Below, piece after piece: positions 54,486 through 62,830 of a DNA stretch of 64,000 bases (its first letter is position 1; every line of letters starts with the position of its first letter). Source of the stretch: Thermohalobaculum sp039027855 (lineage in GTDB: Bacteria > Pseudomonadota > Alphaproteobacteria > Rhodobacterales > Rhodobacteraceae); the NCBI GenBank assembly GCA_039027855.1, contig JBCCJI010000004.1, positions 132,332 to 196,331 on the forward strand, written 5' to 3'. The notes under the pieces were generated by a model. It ran no database searches and had not been told where the DNA came from. It saw only the letters and a program-made list of their open reading frames with translations. The translations under genes were made by a program, and so were the position numbers.

Positions 54486-55283
54486 ATGACCGATAGCTCT
54501 TTAGGCGGCCTGACCACTGCGGTGGCGCATGAACTCCCCTTCCTGCGCCGCTTCTCCCGCGCCCTCACAGGCGATCAGGGCCATGGCGACGCCTATGTTG
54601 CCGCCACACTGGAGGCTGTGGTCGCCGAACCGACCCTCTTGAAGGATGCGGCCGATCTTCGCGTCTCTCTCTACCGTCTGTTCCACCGTATCTGGTCGAG
54701 CGCAGGTGGCGCGCTCAGCGATGGGTTCTCCGTCACAAGTGGCGATATAGTACCCGATGGCCAACTTGCCCGTCTGACGCCGGATGCCCGCCAGGCGCTG
54801 CTGCTCAATGCCCTCGAAGGCTTTGCCGCCGCCGATGTCGCGACGGTGATGGAGGTGGAGATCGGCGAGGCAGAGGCACTGCTGGCGGCGGGCCGGGCCC
54901 AGCTGGAGGCGCAGACGCGGGGCCGCGTTCTGATCATCGAAGATGAACCGATCATCGCGATGGATCTCGAGGGCATCGTCACGGAGCTTGGCCACGAGGT
55001 GGTCGGCCAGGCCACGACCTATGACGAGGCGGTGGCGCTGGCGGAGACCGGCAAGCCCGACCTCGTGCTGGCGGATATCCAGCTGGCCGACGGGTCGTCG
55101 GGCATCGATGCCGCGAAGACGATCATGGCGGCGCATGATGTGCCGGTCATCTTCATCACCGCCTACCCTGAGCGCCTGCTGACCGGGGAGCGACCGGAGC
55201 CGACTTTCCTGATCGCGAAACCGTTCAAGGACGCACAGGTCGGCGTTGCCATCAGCCAGGCGATGTTCCTGCGGAGCAACTGA
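54486..55283 (+). CDS. phyR: General stress response regulator PhyR
   Basis: The ATG at 54486 gives a 265-residue protein: residues 1-130 are a sigma-factor-like domain (HELPFLRRFSRALTGDQGHG, then LTPDARQALLLNALEGFA and VATVMEVEIGEAEALL) and residues 137-260 a receiver (RVLIIEDEPIIAMDLEGIV) with the phospho-acceptor Asp near residue 197 in VLADIQLADG. Phosphorylated PhyR acts as an anti-anti-sigma factor that titrates NepR. Divergent from nepR, 83 bases apart. Confidence 0.95.
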   Translation: MTDSSLGGLTTAVAHELPFLRRFSRALTGDQGHGDAYVAATLEAVVAEPTLLKDAADLRVSLYRLFHRIWSSAGGALSDGFSVTSGDIVPDGQLARLTPDARQALLLNALEGFAAADVATVMEVEIGEAEALLAAGRAQLEAQTRGRVLIIEDEPIIAMDLEGIVTELGHEVVGQATTYDEAVALAETGKPDLVLADIQLADGSSGIDAAKTIMAAHDVPVIFITAYPERLLTGERPEPTFLIAKPFKDAQVGVAISQAMFLRSN

Positions 55284-55536
55284 CGCTTCGGCGCATCGCG
55301 CCACTGAGCGTCTGACCGGCGCCCGACGGCGTGGTGGCCTCGTTTCGGATCATGCAGCCTTGACCACGCGCTTGCGCTCGCTTTGGGCATGGCAGCGACA
55401 CTCCGCCATGCACGCACGCCCCTTTGCGTTGGTTACCATCGTATCAGTGGCGTCGCGCTATGCTCTGTGGCAGGGCTGATGACGCGCCGCAGCACTTGCG
55501 GTGCCGTGAGGGCCCTGGACGCCCGAGGAGGACGAC

Positions 55537-57093
55537 GTGACTGGCGTGGCGCATCTGCAAAGGCCGAAGGCGAGCGACACCGACTGGCGCAGGGCGATCG
55601 AGGCCGCGCCGGTGCGCGATGTCGCGCGGTTGAGCGCGCTTGATCATGCGCCCGTCATGTCGGCGCGGCTCGGCAACCACGTGACCTTCAAGCGCGAAGA
55701 TCAGCAGCCCGTCTTCAGCTTCAAGCTGCGCGGCGCCTACACCCGCCTCGCCGCCCTCTCGGCCGAGGAAAGGGCGCGGGGCGTGCTCGCCGTGTCGGCG
55801 GGCAACCACGCGCAGGGCATGGCCATGGGGGCTGCGGCTCTCGGCCTCGACTGCGTGATCGTGATGCCGGTGACGGCGCCCCGCATCAAGGTCGACGGCG
55901 TGCGCGCCCATGGTGCCCGTGCGGTGCTGCATGGCGACAGCTTCGACGATGCCCAGGGGCTGGCGCGCAAAATGGCGGAGGACGAGGGCCGCACCATTGT
56001 GCCCCCCTTCGACGATCCCCTGGTCATCGCGGGACAGGGCACCGTGGCCATGGAGATGTTGTCCCAGGTGCCGCGTGCCGAATGGCCCGATGTCGTCTTC
56101 ATCCCCGTTGGTGGCGGCGGTCTCTGTGCCGGGATGGCCGCCTATATCAAGGCCGTCGCCCCCCACATCACGGTGGTCGCGGTCGAGCCTGAGGACGCAG
56201 CCTGCTTCCACGCGGCGCGCCAGGCCGGGCACCCCGTCGATCTCGACCATGTCGGTTTGTTCGTCGATGGCTGCGCCGTCAGGCGCGTCGGCGCCAACAC
56301 CTTCGACGTGATGAACCCGCTGGTCGACGAGGTGATGACCGTCGATACCGATGCCGTCTGCGCCGCCATCCGTGCCGTCTTTGAAGACACGCGCACTGTG
56401 GCCGAGCCCGCGGGCGCGCTCGCCATTGCGGGGATGATGGCCTGGGTCGCGCGCACCGGGACCAAGGGGAAGCGATTGTCGGCAGTGCTGTCGGGTTCCA
56501 ACACCAATTTCGACCGCATCCCCTACATGGTCGAACGTGCCGAGGCTGGCACCGAGGCCGAGGCGCTGTTCGGGGTGGAAATTCCCGAACAGAAGGGGGC
56601 CTTCCTGTCGCTCATTCGCTTGATCGGGCGGCGCCCCGTCAGCGAGTTCAATTACCGCCACCGCCAGAGCGCGCGGGCACAGGTCTTCGTCGGGATCGCG
56701 CTTTCCGGTGGCGAGACTGAACGCGCGCAGTTGGCCGAGACGCTGCGCGAAGCCGGCGATGCGGTCGTCGATCTCACCCACAACGAGGTCGCGCGTCTCC
56801 ATGTGCGTCACATGGTCGGCGGCTCCTCGACGGGGATCGCCCGTGAGCGGCTATTCCGCTTCGAGTTTCCCGAGCGCCCCGGCGCGCTGCTCTACTTCCT
56901 CGAACGGCTGGGCGAGCGGTGGAACATCACCATGTTCCACTACCGAAACCGTGGCGCCGCATATGGTCGTGTGCTCTGCGGCTTTTCGGTCAACGAGGAC
57001 GAAGATGCTGAGCTGCGGGCCGATCTGGCTGCCGTCGGCTACTGGTACGCCGAGGAAACCGCCAACCCGGCCTTGGAGCGTTTTCTGGGCTGA
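55537..57093 (+). CDS. ilvA: Threonine ammonia-lyase, biosynthetic
   Basis: A 518-residue fold-type II PLP enzyme. The PLP lysine is in FSFKLRGAYTRL, the phosphate loops are SAGNHAQGMAMGAA and PVGGGGLCAGMAAYI; residues from about 335 onward form two ACT-like regulatory modules (for example EFPERPGALLYFLERL). It deaminates threonine to 2-oxobutanoate for isoleucine synthesis and is typically inhibited by isoleucine through the C-terminal modules. The GTG at 55537 is preceded by GAGGAGG. Single gene. Confidence 0.93.
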   Translation: MTGVAHLQRPKASDTDWRRAIEAAPVRDVARLSALDHAPVMSARLGNHVTFKREDQQPVFSFKLRGAYTRLAALSAEERARGVLAVSAGNHAQGMAMGAAALGLDCVIVMPVTAPRIKVDGVRAHGARAVLHGDSFDDAQGLARKMAEDEGRTIVPPFDDPLVIAGQGTVAMEMLSQVPRAEWPDVVFIPVGGGGLCAGMAAYIKAVAPHITVVAVEPEDAACFHAARQAGHPVDLDHVGLFVDGCAVRRVGANTFDVMNPLVDEVMTVDTDAVCAAIRAVFEDTRTVAEPAGALAIAGMMAWVARTGTKGKRLSAVLSGSNTNFDRIPYMVERAEAGTEAEALFGVEIPEQKGAFLSLIRLIGRRPVSEFNYRHRQSARAQVFVGIALSGGETERAQLAETLREAGDAVVDLTHNEVARLHVRHMVGGSSTGIARERLFRFEFPERPGALLYFLERLGERWNITMFHYRNRGAAYGRVLCGFSVNEDEDAELRADLAAVGYWYAEETANPALERFLG

Positions 57094-57122
57094 TCCCTGA
57101 CCGGCCCGACGGCGTCGCCGCT

Positions 57123-58673
57123 TTAGCGGGCCGGTACCGACGGGGCGATCGCGGTCACCGCCCCTGGGATGATCGCGGTTGCAGGCTTTGCGTACTGGTC
57201 TGGCAGCGGCGTCGCGCAGCTGCCGAAGCTGTTGCCGGTTCCGATATGGACCTGCTCGCCGGCCTCGATCCATAGGCCCTTGCTGGCGCCGCCAGTCCGT
57301 GACGACCCGCCCATCCTGACCGTCGATTGTCCCACGGCCACCGCTCCGTCAAAGCGGATTTGCGAGCCTAGATCCACGGTGTGCGCCATCAGATAGACTT
57401 CGCCATTGCCATCGCGCGCCAGGCCGCCGCTCTCGCAATAGGCCCCGCCGATGCTGGTGTTGCCGGCAGACAGGTCGATTTCGCCGAAGCGCGAGAACAG
57501 CATGGCGTTGCGCAGGTCAACGCCCTCCGCCACTACGATGTTGCCGGTTGCGAGGATCGTGACGTCCTGCACCCAGCCGCCCTGTTCCGCGCAGTCCGTC
57601 AGTGTCACGTCGCCGTCGATCACATAGCGGCGGTACCGGGTGTAGCTGCAGCCGTCCCATCGCGTGATGCGATTGCGGCCGTTATCCCAGGGCGGTAGCG
57701 CGTCGCTGTAGGCCGGTGGGACACTACGCTTGGACAGCACGCCATAAAGACCGCTGCCCGGCATCCCGAAGCTGCAGTCTTCATCCGCCAGCAGATCGAC
57801 CTCGTGCAGCTCATCCGGGCTTGTCTGGAAGCGCCCTTCTTCGACAAGCCGGGTGCAGAACAGGTGATCGACAATCTGCGGATCGTGACTGGGGGTCTTC
57901 ACCGCGCTGTCGTTGCCGTCATGCGGTCGACCTAAGTCGATGTGTTTGCTGCTTGTCTTCGGCTGCGCCCTCTGGTCGGGCATGCTGGCGGCCGTGGTGC
58001 CGGCGACGTCGGCAGTGTGGCGCTGAACGCTCACGGCATCTTCGGGCTCGGCGAAGGAGCCGTCCCTGTTGCCGTAGATGCAGGTGTGCTTGAGGTCGTT
58101 GCCGGCCGCGATCCTCACCGTGCCCCTGGTCATGATGGCGTTGGGGCAGTGCGCGCTCCTGACTGCGCCCGCGCGGGTGGCCGTCGACGTCGCATCGTTG
58201 CTCCAGCTGCCCTTACCGATGACGCCGAGCAGGAAGGTCGAGACAGGGTTGCCGATGGTGCGTGGTTCCTTGGTTGTCACCTGCACCGCATTCGGCGTCG
58301 CGGCATCGGTATCGACCTGGCGCGTGACCGGATCCCAGGTCCCGATGGTAATGTCGGCACTGTCTAGAACATCGCCGTAGATGGCCGGGTCCATGGTAAG
58401 CGCGGAGACTTGGATCGCCGCCTGCCTCGCTGCCTTCTCGTCGGGCAACTGTGCCAACGCGGCCGCAGCGGCGGCGTCGGCCGCCACCTGCAGGGCCGAC
58501 TTGTGCCGATACCCGTTTGTCACATCCACCGCGAGCCCGGCCACGCCGGCAAAGAGCAGAAAGGCGAAAAGGTCGAGCATGCTGGCGCCGCCATGCCGAT
58601 CCCTGAGGAACCGCCCGATGGCGGTACCGCTGGCGCGAGTCGCGGTGGGCTTGGCATGGTCGGGCAGCATCAT
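57123..58673 (-). CDS. TadG-like pilus-assembly or surface protein
   Basis: A 516-residue protein whose N-terminus has the TadE/TadG signature: GGASMLDLFAFLLFAGVAGLAV then DVTNGYRHKSALQVAADAAAAA. The rest is cysteine-containing and beta-rich (SFGMPGSGLYGVLSK, then GDVTLTDCAEQGGWVQDVTI), with repeated IDLSAGNTSIGG and VDLGSQIRFDG strands that look like a small parallel beta helix. No von Willebrand domain is seen. It is probably exported and membrane-anchored. A second small gene overlaps its start. No other tad genes are nearby. Confidence 0.65.
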   Translation of the reverse strand: MMLPDHAKPTATRASGTAIGRFLRDRHGGASMLDLFAFLLFAGVAGLAVDVTNGYRHKSALQVAADAAAAAALAQLPDEKAARQAAIQVSALTMDPAIYGDVLDSADITIGTWDPVTRQVDTDAATPNAVQVTTKEPRTIGNPVSTFLLGVIGKGSWSNDATSTATRAGAVRSAHCPNAIMTRGTVRIAAGNDLKHTCIYGNRDGSFAEPEDAVSVQRHTADVAGTTAASMPDQRAQPKTSSKHIDLGRPHDGNDSAVKTPSHDPQIVDHLFCTRLVEEGRFQTSPDELHEVDLLADEDCSFGMPGSGLYGVLSKRSVPPAYSDALPPWDNGRNRITRWDGCSYTRYRRYVIDGDVTLTDCAEQGGWVQDVTILATGNIVVAEGVDLRNAMLFSRFGEIDLSAGNTSIGGAYCESGGLARDGNGEVYLMAHTVDLGSQIRFDGAVAVGQSTVRMGGSSRTGGASKGLWIEAGEQVHIGTGNSFGSCATPLPDQYAKPATAIIPGAVTAIAPSVPAR

Positions 58674-59044
58674 GACGCGGTCCCCCGCCGCATCGCGACA
58701 GGCGCGTCCATGTCACGCGGCAAAACCCGGTCGATCAAGCCGAAGACCGGCGCATCGCCGCAGGTGGCATCGACCGAGACCAAGATCTGGAGGGCGTCGT
58801 GGCCATACCGGGCCCCGATGCGCAGGCTTGCCTGTCCTTGTGGTCGCTCGGTCGCGCAGCGCCTGCGGTCCGGCGCCGTTTCGATGTCGCCTATTGCCGC
58901 GCGACAGAACCGATGTTCCGTCGCAACCGGGAAGCTGAAATCCTTGGCTGCAGTCCTGATCGTGACGAAGCCCGGGGTCTCATTGACCGCATCCAGGCTC
59001 GCGCTGCCCTGGCTGCAGCAGAAAAATGACTTCAGCCAACGCAT
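58670..59044 (-). CDS. Hypothetical cysteine-containing protein upstream of the TadG-like gene
   Basis: A 124-residue protein beginning MRWLKSFFCCSQGSASLDAV, an opening like the cytosolic leader of a Tad pseudopilin, but the hydrophobic helix expected next is missing. The remainder (FPVATEHRFCRAAIGDIETA, then DALQILVSVDATCGDAPVFG) has two further cysteines. I do not recognise it. Overlap of 4 bases with the TadG-like gene implies a joint role. It could be a TadE relative that has lost its membrane helix. Confidence 0.45.
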   Translation of the reverse strand: MRWLKSFFCCSQGSASLDAVNETPGFVTIRTAAKDFSFPVATEHRFCRAAIGDIETAPDRRRCATERPQGQASLRIGARYGHDALQILVSVDATCGDAPVFGLIDRVLPRDMDAPVAMRRGTAS

Positions 59045-59469
59045 ATCACAGCCCCACCGTTCTTCACTGACGCATCGCCGCCTTATCTGACAGCGGTAAC
59101 TATGTTTGTGGAAGTACGTCGGCGCAGATTAAAAGTAACTTATTTCTGCCATAAATACTGCCGCCAAATTAGGCTGAGATCCAAATATATGATCCAAATG
59201 GATACATTATGCAGATAAATTTTTTCGCCCGTATCATTTTCGCACATCGCCGAAGTAGATTCATACCTGTAGATTCTAAATAGAATTGCCACAATAGGTT
59301 GAGCTGAGAGCTCTCATCATCGTTTATAGGGCGAGCCAAGGATGACCCGGCGGGCCATGACCGGGCGAGCCGGGCTTGCAAGCCGTGGATGCCGGCGCGA
59401 TAGCAAATCACCCGGGGGGTCGCACCTGGCCCGCGTCTGCCCTCCATCTGCCCCACGTGGAGCATCAGC
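59045..59469. other. AT-rich spacer with stacked short repeats and palindromes, no gene
   Basis: Much lower GC than the rest: 21 of 60 bases are G or C in 59161-59220. It contains direct repeats GATCCAAAT (59178, 59191) and GTAGATTC (59255, 59269), each pair 13-14 bases apart, and palindromes ATCCA-AA-TGGAT (59192-59203), ATTCTA-AA-TAGAAT (59273-59286) and the perfect 12-mer TGAGAGCTCTCA (59305-59316). It should hold promoters for the TadG operon (minus) and aroQ (plus). Confidence 0.6.
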
Positions 59470-59919
59470 ATGTCAGAGAACGCCGTCATCCTCGTGCTGA
59501 ACGGTCCAAACCTGAATCTGCTCGGCACGCGCGAGCCCGAGGTCTACGGACACCAGACGCTCGCCGATCTGGAAGCCATGGCCCGAGAGGCCGCCGCCAC
59601 GCGGGGGCTCGAGATCGAGTTTCATCAGTCGAATGCCGAGCACGCGCTGGTTGACTGGATCCAGGGCGCATGCGGGCGGGCAGCGGCGATCGTGATCAAT
59701 CCAGCCGCCTTCACCCATACATCGGTCGCCATCCTCGATGCATTGCAGGCGTTCAATGGGCCGATCATCGAGGTGCACCTGTCCAACGTGCATGCGCGCG
59801 AGCCGTTTCGACGCCATTCTTACGTCTCGCCTGTGGCGGCAGCGGTCATCGCCGGCTGCGGTGGCGAGGGCTACCGTTTCGCGGTCGAGCGGGCGGCCAC
59901 GCTGATCGGCGGGCGGTGA
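59470..59919 (+). CDS. aroQ: 3-dehydroquinate dehydratase, type II
   Basis: A 149-residue protein with all type II landmarks: LVLNGPNLNLLGTREPEVYG (active-site Tyr and the flexible Arg loop), HQSNAEHALVDWI, VINPAAFTHTSVAILDAL and the catalytic-pair histidine in EVHLSNVHAREPFRRHSYVS. It dehydrates 3-dehydroquinate in the shikimate pathway as a dodecamer. GGAG lies eight bases before the ATG. Single gene. Confidence 0.95.
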   Translation: MSENAVILVLNGPNLNLLGTREPEVYGHQTLADLEAMAREAAATRGLEIEFHQSNAEHALVDWIQGACGRAAAIVINPAAFTHTSVAILDALQAFNGPIIEVHLSNVHAREPFRRHSYVSPVAAAVIAGCGGEGYRFAVERAATLIGGR

Positions 59920-59929
59920 TCCGGGTGCC

Positions 59930-60652
59930 TTACGACGCCTTCTTGCCGCTACCCTGTACCCGGACATTGACGTTGAAGGCGACGATCACCCGGGGCGTCG
60001 GTCCGTGATAGGGATGGACCATGTGCATCAGCCAGCTGGGAAACAGGATCATCGTCCCCGCATCCGGGTTCAGCATGACCGGGCGCTGGATCGCCGATGG
60101 CGGCATGGTGGCGTAGAACGCGCCCGGCCGCGGGTCGATGAACTCGATCTGGCCGCTCACGCGAGGGTTGGGCGCGCCTTCGACCGCCGGTGGATTGCCG
60201 GTGACGTAATACACACCCGACCAGACGCTGCGGCGGTGGATATGCGGGTTGTTGTACTGTCCGCTGCGCAACACGTTGGCCCAGCCGTCGATGGAGTAGG
60301 TGAACTCGGCGGGCTTCATCAGCGCCTTCGTCATCGCGATCGCCATCGACATCGCGCGCTGCCTGAGGCGCCTGATCGGCTCCTCGTCCCGGCGCATGAA
60401 CGCGTGGTCGGTGTACCAGATGCCGACGTTCTTGGCGGCGACATCGCCGGTGCGCGCTTCCTCGTTAAAGATCAGGTCGCAGAGACCGGCGTTCAGGTCA
60501 TCGCTGTCCTGCCATCGATGCACCGCGAGGGGCGTCATGAAGACCGAGTGCACGCTCTCGTTGGTCGCCCCCCGGAACCGGAACACATCGCGGGGATCGG
60601 GGGGCTGGGCCGCTGCGGTGTTGGGCGCGACGGCAGGGGTATCGGTCGTCAT
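59930..60652 (-). CDS. TIGR02466-type putative 2OG-Fe(II) oxygenase
   Basis: A 240-residue protein. The metal-site histidine lies in NNPHIHRRSVWSGVYYV, a second histidine in FPSWLMHMVHPYHG, and the 2-oxoglutarate arginine in TPRVIVAFNVNVR, in the order of jelly-roll dioxygenases of this group. The substrate is unknown. It converges with aroQ, with 10 bases between the stops. Confidence 0.85.
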   Translation of the reverse strand: MTTDTPAVAPNTAAAQPPDPRDVFRFRGATNESVHSVFMTPLAVHRWQDSDDLNAGLCDLIFNEEARTGDVAAKNVGIWYTDHAFMRRDEEPIRRLRQRAMSMAIAMTKALMKPAEFTYSIDGWANVLRSGQYNNPHIHRRSVWSGVYYVTGNPPAVEGAPNPRVSGQIEFIDPRPGAFYATMPPSAIQRPVMLNPDAGTMILFPSWLMHMVHPYHGPTPRVIVAFNVNVRVQGSGKKAS

Positions 60653-60764
60653 CGCGTCTCTCCTTCGCGCGGCTTGACGGGTGGTTGCGCCAGCGGGGAC
60701 CCTAAGGCGTTACCATGGGGCGGGCGCGACTGTCATCGCCTTGCCGCTGAACCGGCATGGGCCC

Positions 60765-62195
60765 ATGGCTGAGGGCGTGGCGGAAGAGCCGGCCAAGATA
60801 ACCCGGATGCATCCGTTGATCGGCGCCGCCCTCGCCATCACCATGGTGGCCGTGGTGGCGGAACGGCTGACCGGCGGCGCCGTCTTCGCCACCATCGCCG
60901 CCATGGCCGTGTTGACGGCGATCCTGGCGATGTTGCCGGGCATCCGCTGGCAGCGGCGGATCTTCGTGATCATCGGCGCGTCACTAGCCTCGATCGCCTT
61001 CGCCATGCGCGAGGACTGGGCTGCGTTGTTGTCTGCTGCGGCGGCATCGGCGGCATTTATCGCGGCCTTCTTCACCGCCCAGGCCTGCCTGCGCTCGGTC
61101 GCGGTGCGCTCACCCGCGATCGAGGAATGCGGCCGCTACATCGCCGATCAGCCGCCGGGCCGGCGCTACCTGGCGCTGACCTTGGGCGGTCAGGGCTTCG
61201 GCATCGTGCTCGGCTACGGCGCGCTGTCGCTGCTCGGCTCGCTGGCCGAGGCCTCGGCCCGGGGCGAGCAGAATGCCGAGGTAAGACTTCATCGCCGCCG
61301 CCGGATGCTGCTCGCCATCCAGCGTGGCTTTGTCTCGACCCTGCCCTGGTCGCCGTTGGCCTTTCTGGTGGCGATTACCACTGCGAAGGTGCCGGACGTG
61401 ACATGGGAGGCCATGGTGCTGCCGGGCCTCGTCTCGGCGGTGATCCTGGCGGGTGTGGGCTGGGCGCTGGACACGCTCTTCAAGCCGCGGCTGAAGAGCC
61501 CGCCGCCGCCGCGCCCGCACCACCCGGAACCCTGGTACGAGGCCATGCGCCCGCTCCTGATCCTGCTGACGCTGATGGCGCTGGGTGTCGGCGGCGTCGC
61601 GCTCTCGCTCGGCCTCACTGCACCCATCGCGGTGATGATCGTGGTGCCTCCGCTGGCCCTCGGCTGGGTCGCGCTGCAGCAGGGCGGAGGGCGGCCGGTC
61701 GCTGCGATGATGGGGTGGGCTGCCGGCTATCTCGCGCGCGAGTTGCCCCGTTATGACGGCGAGATCACGCTTCTGGTCATGGCTGGGTTCATCGGCACGC
61801 TCGGCGGGCAGCTTGCGGCGCCGCTGCTCTCGGGGGCCGGGCTTGGCCTGGCCGCCCTGCCGGGGCCGATGGTGCTGATGGTGCTGATGTGGATGGTACC
61901 GCTGGCCGGGCAGGTGGGCATGAACCCCATCCTCGCCGTGGCACTGGCCGCGCCGATCCTGCCCGAGGCCGCGAGTTTCGGTGCGAGCCCGACGGCGGTG
62001 GCGGTGGCGATTGCCTGTGGCTGGGCGCTCTCTGGGATCACCTCGCCTTTTACCGCCACGACGCTGCTGATCGGCGCCTTCGGCCGGGTCAGCGCGGCGC
62101 ATGTGGGGTTGGTGTGGAATGCGCTCTACACCCTGGTGACAGGCAGCCTGCTGTCGGGCTGGGTGCTGGTGGTCCACGTGCTGAGCGCACCCTGA
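60765..62195 (+). CDS. Polytopic membrane protein, about eleven helices, ion-transporter-like
   Basis: A 476-residue protein with about eleven membrane segments in two halves. Two re-entrant-like stretches (GFIGTLGGQLAAPLLSGAGL and ALSGITSPFTATTLLIGAFG) resemble those of ion-transporter (DASS/CitM) superfamily proteins, but no specific motif was recognised. A soluble linker RLKSPPPPRPHHPEPW divides the halves. The ATG at 60765 was chosen over a longer frame. It is divergent from the oxygenase gene and followed by a REP-like palindrome. Confidence 0.7.
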   Translation: MAEGVAEEPAKITRMHPLIGAALAITMVAVVAERLTGGAVFATIAAMAVLTAILAMLPGIRWQRRIFVIIGASLASIAFAMREDWAALLSAAAASAAFIAAFFTAQACLRSVAVRSPAIEECGRYIADQPPGRRYLALTLGGQGFGIVLGYGALSLLGSLAEASARGEQNAEVRLHRRRRMLLAIQRGFVSTLPWSPLAFLVAITTAKVPDVTWEAMVLPGLVSAVILAGVGWALDTLFKPRLKSPPPPRPHHPEPWYEAMRPLLILLTLMALGVGGVALSLGLTAPIAVMIVVPPLALGWVALQQGGGRPVAAMMGWAAGYLARELPRYDGEITLLVMAGFIGTLGGQLAAPLLSGAGLGLAALPGPMVLMVLMWMVPLAGQVGMNPILAVALAAPILPEAASFGASPTAVAVAIACGWALSGITSPFTATTLLIGAFGRVSAAHVGLVWNALYTLVTGSLLSGWVLVVHVLSAP

Positions 62196-62205
62196 GCGAA
62201 ACGGT

Positions 62206-62226
62206 ATCGCGGCTGGTCGCCGCGAT
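62206..62226. repeat. REP-like palindrome copy 3 (8-bp arms, TGGTC loop)
   Basis: Arms ATCGCGGC and GCCGCGAT around TGGTC, the same loop as copy 1, with both arms changed together so that pairing is kept. It is preceded by ACGGT and followed by GTTTTGCAT (copy 1: GGTTGCAT). It starts 11 bases after the end of the membrane protein gene. Confidence 0.7.
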
Positions 62227-62328
62227 GGGTTTTGCATGGGTGCCAGGAGAGGCAGGCGCCGGGCGCGCCTTGGCATCGCCGCTTGGGCTGGGGAGAAGCC
62301 GCAGGCGGCTTCTGGTCGAGCGTGGTCG

Positions 62329-62401
62329 AAGGCCGGGCCGCGTCAAGGGCAAGCGGGCTGGCGCCCGTCGCGTTCCGCGACCCTTGACCCGGCCCGGCCT
62401 T
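62329..62401. terminator. Long inverted repeat abutting the stop of the His-rich gene
   Basis: Two 21-base arms, 62329-62349 (AAGGCCGGGCCG then CGTCAAGGG) and 62381-62401 (CCCTTGACC then CGGCCCGGCCTT), pair at 20 of 21 positions around a 31-base loop. The right arm ends one base before the stop codon of the minus-strand gene. A second short hairpin (AGAAGCCGC/GCGGCTTCT) lies just left of it. Possible two-way transcription barrier. Confidence 0.65.
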
Positions 62402-62830
62402 CTAATCGTGGCGGTGATGGCGGGTGGCGAGGAAGTCGCGCAGGTCCACATCGCGCCGCCGGGTCAGCGAGACGTAAACGAAGGCCATGTTCACCCGCTC
62501 GGCCACCATCTCGCCGGTCAGCGGCAAGTAGCTGAGCGCGCGCGAGCCGAAGCTGGGGCTTGCGGTCCCGACCTGCCATTCGGTCGAGAGGCGGATATCG
62601 ACGAGCTTTAGCGGCACCTCGCCCTCGCCTTCATCGGCGCTCTCATCCGGCAGCTCGAACGGGACGCCTGCGAGGCGCAGATAGGCGATCTTGTCGGCGG
62701 CGCTGCGAAACCCGTCGATGAACTGCGCCGCCAGCACCTTAAGCTCGGCCGCCGCGTCGCGGTCATGCATATGGCTGTGGAGGTGATCGGCGGCGTGGTT
62801 GTGGCCTTGGCGCGGATTGTCATGGCTCAT
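62402..62830 (-). CDS. Hypothetical protein with histidine-rich termini
   Basis: A 142-residue protein with a His-rich N-terminus (GHNHAADHLHSHMHDRD) and a HHRHD C-terminus, suggesting metal binding such as nickel, zinc or copper. The core is probably alpha/beta (ELKVLAAQFIDGFRSAADKI, then SRALSYLPLTGEMVAERVNM). Not recognised. Its start codon overlaps the start codon of the divergent gene by two bases. Confidence 0.6.
   Translation of the reverse strand: MSHDNPRQGHNHAADHLHSHMHDRDAAAELKVLAAQFIDGFRSAADKIAYLRLAGVPFELPDESADEGEGEVPLKLVDIRLSTEWQVGTASPSFGSRALSYLPLTGEMVAERVNMAFVYVSLTRRRDVDLRDFLATRHHRHD

Noticed and set aside
59169..59528. 119-residue minus-strand frame covering the AT-rich spacer
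   Set aside because: Runs antisense into aroQ, lacks a ribosome site, and its AT-rich end simply reflects local composition.
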